Source: Fallopia convolvulus
Taxonomy: Eukaryota; Streptophyta; Magnoliopsida; Caryophyllales; Polygonaceae
Assembly (NCBI GenBank): GCA_964016875.1
Contig: OZ024735.1
Location: 9,967,338-10,031,337 of the forward strand
Direction: 5' to 3'
DNA length: 64,000 nt
Shown here: positions 36,239-44,621 of the stretch, in pieces
Numbering within the stretch: the stretch's first letter is position 1
Layout: each line of letters starts with the position of its first letter
The notes under the pieces: generated by a model
Told to the model about the DNA's origin: nothing
The model's input: only the letters and a program-made list of their open reading frames with translations
The model's database searches: none
Program-made: the position numbers and the translations under genes

Positions 36239-38170
36239 TCATGGGCTCTGAGGAAACAAGGCGTCACAAAGGCGCGTAAGGACTTGGGTAAGCTTTTCTT
36301 GTACTCTGGCCAAAACTGCCTGGTCCCTAGCAATCTGATCGAGGGTGTTGGCGATGCGGAGCAACACTGGAGAGTTCCCCTCTTGTGTACCAGACTCTAG
36401 GGGCGCCGCCTCCTCTACAGGCTCCGAGTGCCTCATCTTCTGGGCAACTTGAATGTCCAGTTCCCTTCCAAGCTCGATTTCTTCTTTAGAGGCATCGTAG
36501 AGACCCTCTTTTTGTAGGAGCTTTTTGATCAGCCCGGAGTAGGGAAGGGAATGGGACTTTGAGGCCATGCACTTTTCCATGTGCCCAAGGATAATGCGGG
36601 GAAGATTTATGGGCTTCTTGAGGAGGAAGTGGTAGAGGATGATGGCATCGGGGATGTTGACAACCAGGCGCTTTTCTTGACGTGGGACCACCACGTTGAT
36701 AATGAATTGGGGAGCGAGCTTGGCAACCAAGGATAGATGATGCGTCGAATGGACCTTAGAGGGAACCCGTCCCTCAAAAATTGTGTTGTACACCTCGGCG
36801 CTGTTGAAGTCGCCCCAGAGCTTGCTGGGCAACTCGCTAAGCCCTTGACCAGGGACCTGGAGTTGAAGGCGAATCGTAGACGTTGTAAAAATGAACTCGT
36901 CGCCTTCGTGGGAGAGAGTTCCCTGAGTGTCGTCGTTGGTGATAGTGAAGTTGTTGTAGAATTGACGCACTTGTGAGGGATCTACGCTCACAGTTTCTTG
37001 GCAGAGTCTCTCCCAGCCCTGGGCCTTGATCAGTTCCCATAGTTCCTCCAGACCATTGTCAGTCAGCGCCTCTTGGGAAACTATGAGGTGATGGAGAAGC
37101 TTGCGGCGCTCACTGACATGATGCTTGGTGGTCCCCTTCCCCTTTCTAGACTTGCTTTTGGATTTGTTCCCCCTAGAGACCGTGCGAGGTCCTTTCTGCT
37201 GAGGGGGTGCAGCCGCTTCGATCATGAGCACGCGGTCCCTTGGTTGTGGGGAACTCGCGGACACCACCATTTGGTGTCCAGGTGTAGGGATGCGTGTTGG
37301 CTCCTTTGAAGCTGGAGCTTCTTCTTCTTCTTCGACCTCATCATGGGAGGTCCCTTCTTCCTCGGAGGAGCTCGAACCCGAGCCCTCCGCGTCATCTCTA
37401 GGATGACTTGTTGTTGCCTCAGCACCTCCAGCTGGTGCGAGGTCCCTTGTCTCTGTTGGCTCTTGAGGAGCAACCTTTTCTGGGGACTTTGTCCCTTGGG
37501 AGACTGTGTGCTCAGAGGGACCCCTGTTGAGTTCTTCCTCGATGTCCTTGAGCTGGGCTTCCTCCTCCAAAGTTCCCATGATGATCGGAGGAGGGTCCTT
37601 GGTCATTTTGCCGATGACCACAGAAAGAGGAAGATCGTCGTCGTCTGAGGAGAGGGCGACGGTACTTTTGGATGGTGAGGGAGAGGGGAGTTTGGTGGTG
37701 GTTGGAGACGTGATGGAAGAGGGGAGAGGAGAAGAAGGAATAGGGGTTGTGAGTTGAGTGGAGATGTGTTTTGGGGAGGAAGAAGAAGGCGTTTTGTGAG
37801 GTGAAGGTGGAGTTGGAGATCCCGTAGTGATGGGAACGGGAGGAAGTGAAGGAGGTTGGGATGTTGGAGTTCCCATTGTGGCGGGAACTGGAGGAGGTGG
37901 CGGAGGAGGTCCCTTGATTTGAGGAGGAGGGATGGAGGAGGAAGAGGGAAGTAGACTCTGGGGTTCGGAGTTCCCATCGTCGGAAGGAAAAAGGTAGGGA
38001 GGTTTGGGAGCACAAGAACTCTCCTTGGAGCAGTTCAGGTAGTCCTCAAAGCGGAAGAAAGCCTTCTTTCTGGGCTCCGAGAATTCAGAGGCCTCAGAGT
38101 GTTTACGCTTTTTGGATTTGGAGGGGTCGTGGGAGTGTTTGGATTTTTTGGATTTTGAGGGATCTTTTGA
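36239..38170 (-). pseudogene. Third ORF (env position), main part; plant-transposon-protein-like domain
   Basis: Open frame after the TAA, ending with TGA at 36239-36241. The first internal ATG is at 37876 and would give 545 residues. In order it shows Lys/Ser-rich basic repeats resembling nuclear localisation signals, a Pro/Ser/Thr-rich stretch (residues 1-75 from the internal ATG), an acidic run (165-187), a basic run (230-258), a globular region (about 260-465) and a C-terminal helix of coiled-coil type (503-535). The globular part, with GWERLC, VRQFYNNF, a LSLVAKL segment, INLPRIILGHM and LPYSGLIKKLL, resembles the 'putative plant transposon protein' domain found in many plant retroelements. 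Its function is unknown. The layout fits a nucleic-acid-binding or capsid-associated protein better than a membrane glycoprotein. It may be expressed by splicing or reinitiation. This is inference. Confidence 0.7.
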
Positions 38171-38524
38171 TTAGTGGCGATGTTTGGATGAGTGGCGATG
38201 TTTGGATTTATGGGGTTTTTCATTGATGGAGGGGCGAGCATCTCCGAAGTTGTCAACGATGACAACTCCGGAGGAGGTGTTGGTGGTTGGAGGTGGAAGA
38301 GGAAGAGATTCGGAGGAGGAAGAGGTCCAGGAGACGGTTTCATCAACCTGAGGAGGAGGAGGGGGCAAGAAAGGGCTTACTTGATTGTATAGCCCTTGAA
38401 TGAGGACATCCTTCATGGTTGGGTCCTGTTCTTGCTCGATCTCGTTCAGTTGAGTGATGAAGAGAGTGCGAGGATTGGCAAGTACCCACTCTTTGATTTG
38501 TGCGAATGTGTGTTGAGGGGCCAT
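38171..38524 (-). pseudogene. Third ORF (env position), N-terminal part before a premature stop
   Basis: 117 codons from the ATG at 38524 to a TAA at 38171-38173. An upstream in-frame ATG at 38635 would add 37 residues rich in Ser, Leu and Phe. I prefer 38524 because the protein from MAPQHTFAQIKEW onward looks structured, but this is uncertain. The segment has a short helical start (residues 1-45), a PPPPPP tract near residue 53, a Ser-rich stretch, and ends in a Lys/His/Ser basic run. The same frame is open for hundreds of codons after the stop and continues the basic repeats, so this was one gene of about 760 residues interrupted by a single-base nonsense change. It sits where Sireviruses carry their env-like gene, but I see no clear signal peptide or transmembrane span. 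Confidence 0.7.
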
Positions 38525-39273
38525 TTTTGTAAGAATTTGGGAGGTTTTGGAGGTTTCTTGAAAAGAGAGTGAAAGGGATTTGGGGAAGACGAATGACATG
38601 GATGAAAGATGGAGTAAAGGACCTAAAAATGGCAAAGAGGGGTTTTAAAGGAGAGAGGAGGTGAAGGGTAGAAGGGGAAGTGGAATAACCTCGATAACCG
38701 TTGCCCAATGAACGTGGGGCGCCGTTTCAACTTCTCAAGCACGCTTCTGGACACGCGTCACAATCTCTTGGGAAGTCCTTTTCAAATTTTGAATACTTGG
38801 CCTGTAACGCTTCAGAGCTTCTGACACGAAAGTCCGCTTCCCAAGTGACGGATTTTCTTTGAAGATTAGTCAGTGTTCCCTTTGTAGATGCAACAGTTCC
38901 CATGATCCTTTCAAGGTCAGGGAGAGTGAAGTGGTTGAGAGAACTTCACACTCATCTTTTTGTGGGGCTAGGGAACTCAAAGGGAACCAGACGATTTGCA
39001 ACTCGATAAAGGAAATGTTTTGGCTCATGAGAAGCATTTGTCTGGTCCCTAGCTTAAGGTGGGTCATATGATCAACCGTCATGGTGGCTTGTAATGAGGG
39101 ATAAAGGGAACTCTGGTTGATCATTTTGGGCCAAAAGAAATAGAGTTCCTTTGTACACATTTTTTCTCTAGACTAGTAATCATGGCATAGTGAAAGCAAT
39201 GAATCCAAGTTCCTTATCATGCAATTTTAGATAAACTAGTCAGGCATTGGGAGAGAGATAAACAGGGACTTGT
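38525..39273 (-). other. Spacer between pol and third ORF
   Basis: About 0.64-0.75 kb with stops in all minus frames and no recognised protein. On the minus strand, a CCTTTAAAACCCC box at about 38641-38653 and a pyrimidine-rich TTTGCCATTTTTAG just upstream of the third ORF could be a weak promoter or a splice acceptor. Neither is proven. No SIRE1-like readthrough signal follows the pol stop. Confidence 0.5.
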
Positions 39274-42200
39274 TTAGTTTAGAGTTATCATCCCTAGAAG
39301 CATTCGAAAACGCTGGTAGGGACGTCTGTCTAAAGCTTTGGTAAGAATATCCGCAATTTGCTCTTCAGTTCTACAGTGTTCCATCGAAATGTTCCCATTC
39401 TCAACATTGTCACGTAGAAAGTGATGTCTTATATCAATATGCTTAGTTCTAGAATGATGCACAGGATTTTTGGAAATGTTTATGGCACTAGTGTTATCAC
39501 AGAGTATGGGAACTGGGCCAAAAGACATACCGTAATCCTGGAGTTGTGACTTAAGCCATAGAACCTGGGAACAGCATGATGCGGCAGCCACATATTCAGC
39601 TTCAGCTGTGGAGAGTGCAACTGAGTTTTGCTTTTTAGATCCCCACGAGACTAAGCAGGATCCTAAGAACTTGGCCATTCCTGAAGTGCTCTTTCTGTCA
39701 ACCAAGTGCCCTGCAAAGTCAGCATCTGTGTATGCAATGAGCTCAAGGGAACTGTTCCTTGGATACCAAAGGCACAAGTTATTGTTCCCTTTGAGATACC
39801 TGAAAATTCTCTTCACCTCTTTCAGGTGTGATTCCTTAGGGTTAGCTTGAAAACGAGCACAAAGACATACGGAGAACATGATATCAGGTCTACTAGCGGT
39901 TAAGTAGAGAAGGGACCCGATCATACCTCGATAGTTCCTTTGGTCCACACTGATACCTGTTTCATCTGCATTTAGCCTTGAATTTGGTGAGATGGGAGTG
40001 TCAATGGGCTTTGAATGTTCCATCCCATACTTCACGAGCATTTCCTTGATGTATTTCTGTTGATGGATCTTTGTTCCCTCCTTTGTTTGGGATATTTGAA
40101 GTCCCAAGAAGAACGTGAGTTCCCCAATGAGACTCATTTCAAACTCACTGCTCATGAGGTCCTTAAATTTTTCTACAAGAGTTTCGTTAGTTGCTCCAAA
40201 AACAATGTCATCAACATATACTTGCACAATCAAAATGTCTTTAGACTCTTTCTTTAAAAACAAAGTCTTGTCTATGGAACCTCGAAGATATCCATGGGAC
40301 AAGAGGAATTGAGCAAACCTGTCATACCAGGCTCGGGGAGCTTGTTTGAGTCCGTAAAGGGCCCTTTCCAGGAAATAGACATGGTTGGGCATTTTCTCAT
40401 CTTCGAATCCTGGAGGTTGGGCCACATACACTTCTTCCTTAAGATATCCGTTTAGGAAGGCTGTTTTCACATCCATTTGATAAAGTTTGAATCCCTTGTG
40501 AGCAGCATAGGCGATGAGAAGTCTGATTGCCTCTATCCTGGCAACTGGTGCGAAGGTCTCATCGTAGTCAATCCCTTCCTCTTGTCTGTATCCTTGTGCT
40601 ACTAACCTAGCCTTGTTCCTTGCTACAGCTCCAGTATCATCGAGCTTGTTCCTAAAAACCCATCGGGTTCCTATGATGTTCTTGTTTTTGGGCCTAGGAA
40701 CTAGCTTCCAAACTTTGTTTCTCTCGAATTGGTGGAGTTCCTCTTGCATGGCTTGAATCCAGTCCGGGTCCTTTAATGCTTCTTTGATATTTTTGGGTTC
40801 CACCATTGAAACAAACGCGTTAAAAGCACAAAAATTATTGAGAGAGGAGCGAGTTAGAACACCTTTATCAAGAGGGGAGATGATGTTCTCAAGGGGGTGG
40901 TCCTTCCTTTGTTGAAAGGTTCTTGCATGAGTGAGTTCCTTTGCATGTGTATTATCCTCATGGGAACTCTCATCTTCAGCTTCTTCATTTGATGTTTCTT
41001 CAGAGATTTCTGGCAGGTTCCCTCTTTGTTCCCCTTGAATACTTGATTCTGGCAGTGTATTGTCTTGGGGGACAGCAGAGTTGTTCCCTGAAGAGGGGAC
41101 CTCGAGAGAGTTGGAGGTTTCTTGTAGTTCTTCTGAGGAGGGAGCCTCAAGGGAGGTTTGATCAGTGAGGGTTGGACCTTCGTCGTTGTTCCCTGGTTGT
41201 GGGATATGGCTTGCACTTGGATAGTCTTCATCCCTTTTCCTTGGCTCATCCTCGTCATCATCATCATCTTCATGTCTGACTAGCTTGAACAAAGTTCCCT
41301 TCCCTTGGGACTCGGTTCCCATCTTTACAGACTTTTCATTGAAGACGACATGAATGCTTTCCTCTATCTTCTTGGTTCTTTTATTGTAGACTCTGTAAGC
41401 CTTGCTTTGTGATGAGTATCCCAGGAAGATCCCTTCGTCGCTTCTGGGGTTGAATTTGCCAAGATTGTCTTTTCCGTTGTTGTGAACAAAGCATGTGCAA
41501 CCAAATGTTCTCAAGTGTGAGATGTTTGGTTTTCTCCCTTTGATGAGCTCATAGGAAGTCTTGTTGATCAGGGGCCTTGTCATGGCTCGATTCAGGATAT
41601 ATGTAGCTGTGGAGATTGCTTCAGTCCAGAAGTACTCGGGAACTCCACTTTCGATCATCATGGTTCTAGCCATATCTTCCAGAGTTCTGTTCTTTCTCTC
41701 GACCACTCCATTTTGCTGAGGGGTGCGAGGAGCTGAAAAGTTGTGAGAGATCCCATTTTGCTCACAGAAGTTTAGGAACTCCGAGTTTTGAAACTCAGTT
41801 CCGTGATCAGATCTGATTGCTTTCAGTTTCAGCCCCAAGCTTACTTCAATTCTTTTGATGAAGGGCTCAAATTCTTCAAACGCTTGTGATTTTGCCTTCA
41901 AGAAAACAACCCAGGTGAATCTTGAAAAGTCATCAATTAAGACATACATGTACCTTTTTCCACCGTAGCTGGCTGTTCTCATGGGACCACAGAGATCCAT
42001 GTGAATCAACTCCAGGGACCTGGTTGTGCTTACCACCTTCTTCGGTTTGAAGGAGGTCCTGGTCTGTTTCCCTCGAACACATGCTTCACACATTTTGACT
42101 CCTTCGAGATTGATCCGTGGAAGACCAATGACCAGATCCTGTAGATAAAGCTTCAGGATTTGATTTACACCAGCATGTCCCAGTCTTCGATGCCAGAGTT

Positions 42201-42615
42201 CCGTGTCATCTTGGGAACTCGCAAGGCACAACTTCATTGGTGGTTCAAAGTTGGTGTCCACCACATACACATTGTTGTATCTTCTTCCTCTCAAAATTAC
42301 TTTGTTGGTCTTCTTGTTGATGACGAGACATTCATCTGAGTCGAAAGTGACGATGTTGTTCCCTTGATCACACATCTGGGAGACACTCAGCAGATTGTAT
42401 CCCAGATCCTTTACCAGATTTACGTTGCTAACTTTAATAGATCTATTGAGCAACACTTCTCCTTTTCCAATAACTTCTCCCTTGTTCTTGTTGCCAAATG
42501 AGACGTGGCCTCCTTCGGCATGAGTGTGGAGTGAGATGAGGATATCCTTGTTCCCTGTCATATGGTTCGAGCATCCACTATCTATGAACCATGTATTGTT
42601 CCCTCTCACAGCCAC
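39274..42615 (-). CDS. pol: Pol polyprotein: protease, integrase, reverse transcriptase, RNase H
   Basis: 1113 codons, uninterrupted. The frame opens right after a TAG at 42616-42618 with GTG, so there is no ATG start and it must be reached by fusion, splicing or another route. Seen in order: aspartic protease DSG (residues 12-14); the integrase zinc site H142, H147, C176, C179; integrase catalytic D207, D270, E306 with 35 residues between the last two; a copia-type integrase tail with IFLGYSSQSKAYRVYN; an acidic Ser/Glu-rich linker (about 445-565); RT from about 635 with MDVKTAFLNG and the catalytic YVDD at 800-803; and RNase H with YTDAD (962-966), STAEAEY and CDN (1039-1041), ending in ADILTKAL. 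All key catalytic residues are present, so the enzymes look functional. Integrase before RT places it in Ty1/copia. It would act in cytoplasmic particles, with integrase acting in the nucleus. Confidence 0.95.
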   Translation of the reverse strand: MAVRGNNTWFIDSGCSNHMTGNKDILISLHTHAEGGHVSFGNKNKGEVIGKGEVLLNRSIKVSNVNLVKDLGYNLLSVSQMCDQGNNIVTFDSDECLVINKKTNKVILRGRRYNNVYVVDTNFEPPMKLCLASSQDDTELWHRRLGHAGVNQILKLYLQDLVIGLPRINLEGVKMCEACVRGKQTRTSFKPKKVVSTTRSLELIHMDLCGPMRTASYGGKRYMYVLIDDFSRFTWVVFLKAKSQAFEEFEPFIKRIEVSLGLKLKAIRSDHGTEFQNSEFLNFCEQNGISHNFSAPRTPQQNGVVERKNRTLEDMARTMMIESGVPEYFWTEAISTATYILNRAMTRPLINKTSYELIKGRKPNISHLRTFGCTCFVHNNGKDNLGKFNPRSDEGIFLGYSSQSKAYRVYNKRTKKIEESIHVVFNEKSVKMGTESQGKGTLFKLVRHEDDDDDEDEPRKRDEDYPSASHIPQPGNNDEGPTLTDQTSLEAPSSEELQETSNSLEVPSSGNNSAVPQDNTLPESSIQGEQRGNLPEISEETSNEEAEDESSHEDNTHAKELTHARTFQQRKDHPLENIISPLDKGVLTRSSLNNFCAFNAFVSMVEPKNIKEALKDPDWIQAMQEELHQFERNKVWKLVPRPKNKNIIGTRWVFRNKLDDTGAVARNKARLVAQGYRQEEGIDYDETFAPVARIEAIRLLIAYAAHKGFKLYQMDVKTAFLNGYLKEEVYVAQPPGFEDEKMPNHVYFLERALYGLKQAPRAWYDRFAQFLLSHGYLRGSIDKTLFLKKESKDILIVQVYVDDIVFGATNETLVEKFKDLMSSEFEMSLIGELTFFLGLQISQTKEGTKIHQQKYIKEMLVKYGMEHSKPIDTPISPNSRLNADETGISVDQRNYRGMIGSLLYLTASRPDIMFSVCLCARFQANPKESHLKEVKRIFRYLKGNNNLCLWYPRNSSLELIAYTDADFAGHLVDRKSTSGMAKFLGSCLVSWGSKKQNSVALSTAEAEYVAAASCCSQVLWLKSQLQDYGMSFGPVPILCDNTSAINISKNPVHHSRTKHIDIRHHFLRDNVENGNISMEHCRTEEQIADILTKALDRRPYQRFRMLLGMITLN

Positions 42616-42628
42616 CTACAAGGAAAAG

Positions 42629-43081
42629 TTAGTGTTTTGAGACCCAGGCAAGATGACTCTTGCCAGGTCCCTTGCAAGGGAAAACATTTTCATTTAAGAT
42701 ATAGTCAGAAATGTTGATGTCTTTGGAATTTTGAGAGTTGGAGTTCCTTTGGTGATGAGCATGACATTTTTGTCTGTTTGGGAACTCATGGCTTCTAGGG
42801 ATTTGGGCTCTCTTCTTGGGACATGCATCCTTGTAGTGCCCATGAGCACCACAGTGCCAACATGTCTTGTAGTATTCTCCCAGGTAGTATTTTGGGTGTG
42901 GTCTCTGGATACGGTTCCTATCCATGGTTTCTTTGTTGTAAACTCGAGACCCATTTCCCTTAGCAATTTTGACATAGATTCTATGTCCAGAGTTCCCAGT
43001 ATAGTAGTCTTTCTCACCATTGTTTCCACTCTCTAGGACCCTGATTTTTTCTTCGAGATGAGCATTTTTCTGTTTCTCGCA
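42629..43081 (-). pseudogene. Gag C-terminal part beyond an in-frame TAG; second zinc knuckle
   Basis: The gag frame stays open for 150 codons after the TAG at 43082-43084. It continues the coiled-coil character (CEKQKNAHLEEKIRVLE) and holds a second CCHC knuckle, CWHCGAHGHYKDAC, at 42821-42862. It ends with WVSKH and a TAA at 42629-42631. A conserved knuckle on the far side of the stop argues that the stop is recent. Alternatives are readthrough or separate initiation at the ATG at 42925, which keeps only the knuckle part. The bases after TAG do not match the CARYYA readthrough signal known from plant viruses and SIRE1. Confidence 0.75.
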
Positions 43082-44569
43082 CTAGAGTTCTAAGGCTCTA
43101 CACTCATGGATCTCATGTTCGCTCAGGGGTGACTTTCTGTTCTTGGAGCACTCACCTTTGTATCCTATGCCATGTCTGGCTGGGACGAACTTGATTTGGG
43201 AACTAGAGGCTTCAGGGTGTTCGGGAGTCTTACTCAGGTTTTGCAGGAGGGTGTTCTCATCTTTCTCTAAAGTTTTGATTTCTCTTTCTAGATCTACGAT
43301 GTGAGACACATGGGACTTGAGTTTTTCTAGAAGGGATATGCAGTTGGGACAGGGCTCAAGACCAACCAATTGAGAATTTATGTGTTCCTGTTTTTCCAAC
43401 TTGTTTTGCAGTTTTATGTTATCTTTAACAAGACTTGAAAGGATTTTCAACAGTTCAGGTTTTTCATAATTACTCAAGGAATCAAGAACAGTTTCAGTGG
43501 TTACCTCACTGGGTTGTTCCCCAGTGGTTTCTCCTATGGCCATGCCACACATGTCCGGGAGTGCCCATGCTTCAGGATCTTCGTCTTCATCATCGCTCCA
43601 AGTAGCGATGTAGGCCTTCTTTCCTTGCTTTCTGCCTTCAGTTCCTTGTGGACATTCCTTCGCAAAATGTCCTTTCCTGTTGCATTTGTAGCAAGTCACT
43701 TCTGAGAGATCCTTCTCTGTGGGCTTTCTTTGGGAACTCTGTCCCTTTCCCCAGTTCCCACTGTTCCGTTGAGACTTTCCTTTGTATAAATTTCGAAGAG
43801 CCTTTGTTACAAGAACTAGCTCTTCATCCTCTTCTTCTTCAGAGTCTTCATGTTGTTCTTGGGTTGATTTGAGCATCTTTTCGATCTTGAGTGCGATCCC
43901 TCGATGAGCTCGAGTTTGTTCCTTATCATCGATCTTCCTCTTCTCATGTCCCACTAGCTTTCCAAACACTTGATGAAGCATAAGTGTTCGATTTTCTGGG
44001 TTTTCCTTGAACATCGTTCTCTCGTTTGCCCATTCTCCAGTCAATCCATTGAAGAGCTGTTGGACCTTCATTTTGTGGGTGATTTCTTCTTTTGTGATCC
44101 CCAATCCTTCCATCTTAGTGCAAAGTCCTTCAAACCGGGATTGGTAGCTATCGACGGACTCTCCCATCTCCATTTGGAAGTTGTAGAACTCCCTCTTTGC
44201 GTTCATTTGAAGATCTTCTCTGAGATCTGAGTTCCCAACGTGCATTTGTTGGATGGCTTCCCACATTTCCTTGGCTGTGTCAAGGTTTGCAACCCTGTCA
44301 CAATCTTGTACGCACATAGACCTCTTTAGGTACTGTTTGGCTTTGTAGTTTGCCTCCATGCACTTGTACTCGTTGGGACCCCACTTTGAGAGGTCGTTGA
44401 CAATAGCTGGATCGATTTCGAAGTTCCCCCTTTCGATGACGCACCAGGCTTGGTAGTCTTGGCCACGCATCCAATCTTTCATGTCTCGTTGCCAGCTTTC
44501 AAATCTTCCTGTTATAAGCCTTGGCGGCTTGCTGGTATTGTTCCCCACCTGAGTAAGTTCCTGAGCCAT
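43082..44569 (-). CDS. gag: Gag, nucleocapsid/capsid protein (shortened by an in-frame TAG)
   Basis: 495 codons from an ATG in a strong context (AAAATGGCT), 53 bases after the 5' LTR. Residues about 60-210 form the capsid-like region of the UBN2/retrotran_gag type that starts with the KPPRL...GRFESWQRDM pattern. A highly acidic run (about 241-250) follows. The first CCHC zinc knuckle is CYKCNRKGHFAKEC at 293-306 (43652-43693), which should bind the genomic RNA. A coiled coil spans about 370-445. The frame ends at TAG but reopens at once in the same frame with a second knuckle, so the full family protein would be about 645 residues. The shortened product could still assemble, since the capsid region and one knuckle are kept. 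That is inference. Gag normally forms the cytoplasmic particle in which reverse transcription occurs. Confidence 0.9.
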   Translation of the reverse strand: MAQELTQVGNNTSKPPRLITGRFESWQRDMKDWMRGQDYQAWCVIERGNFEIDPAIVNDLSKWGPNEYKCMEANYKAKQYLKRSMCVQDCDRVANLDTAKEMWEAIQQMHVGNSDLREDLQMNAKREFYNFQMEMGESVDSYQSRFEGLCTKMEGLGITKEEITHKMKVQQLFNGLTGEWANERTMFKENPENRTLMLHQVFGKLVGHEKRKIDDKEQTRAHRGIALKIEKMLKSTQEQHEDSEEEEDEELVLVTKALRNLYKGKSQRNSGNWGKGQSSQRKPTEKDLSEVTCYKCNRKGHFAKECPQGTEGRKQGKKAYIATWSDDEDEDPEAWALPDMCGMAIGETTGEQPSEVTTETVLDSLSNYEKPELLKILSSLVKDNIKLQNKLEKQEHINSQLVGLEPCPNCISLLEKLKSHVSHIVDLEREIKTLEKDENTLLQNLSKTPEHPEASSSQIKFVPARHGIGYKGECSKNRKSPLSEHEIHECRALEL

Positions 44570-44604
44570 TTTGACACCTGCGATGCTAACACAAACCTAG
44601 AGCG
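44570..44604 (-). other. Short leader between primer site and gag
   Basis: The leader from LTR end to gag ATG is only about 52 bases, primer site included. No upstream ATG or structured packaging signal is evident in it. Confidence 0.6.
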
Positions 44605-44619
44605 CTGGCTCTGATACCA
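44605..44619 (-). promoter_or_regulatory. Primer binding site for initiator tRNA-Met
   Basis: On the minus strand TGGTATCAGAGCCAG starts two bases after the 5' LTR. It is complementary to the 3' end of plant initiator tRNA-Met for 15 bases, the usual primer of plant copia elements. Confidence 0.93.
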
Positions 44620-44621
44620 AT

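Noticed and set aside
36737..37757. Several plus-strand and other-frame open frames over the third ORF, pol and gag
   Set aside because: These are shadows of the long minus-strand frames, with low-complexity or implausible composition.
36239..38635. Third ORF as a true retroviral envelope gene
   Set aside because: No clear signal peptide, hydrophobic fusion segment or transmembrane anchor can be seen. Position alone is not evidence, so I describe it as an env-position ORF.
43012..43017. GTGAGA on the minus strand as splice donor pairing with the acceptor-like site before pol
   Set aside because: The donor match is fair, but joining it to 42615 would leave pol in the wrong frame and remove the second zinc knuckle, so I do not propose it.
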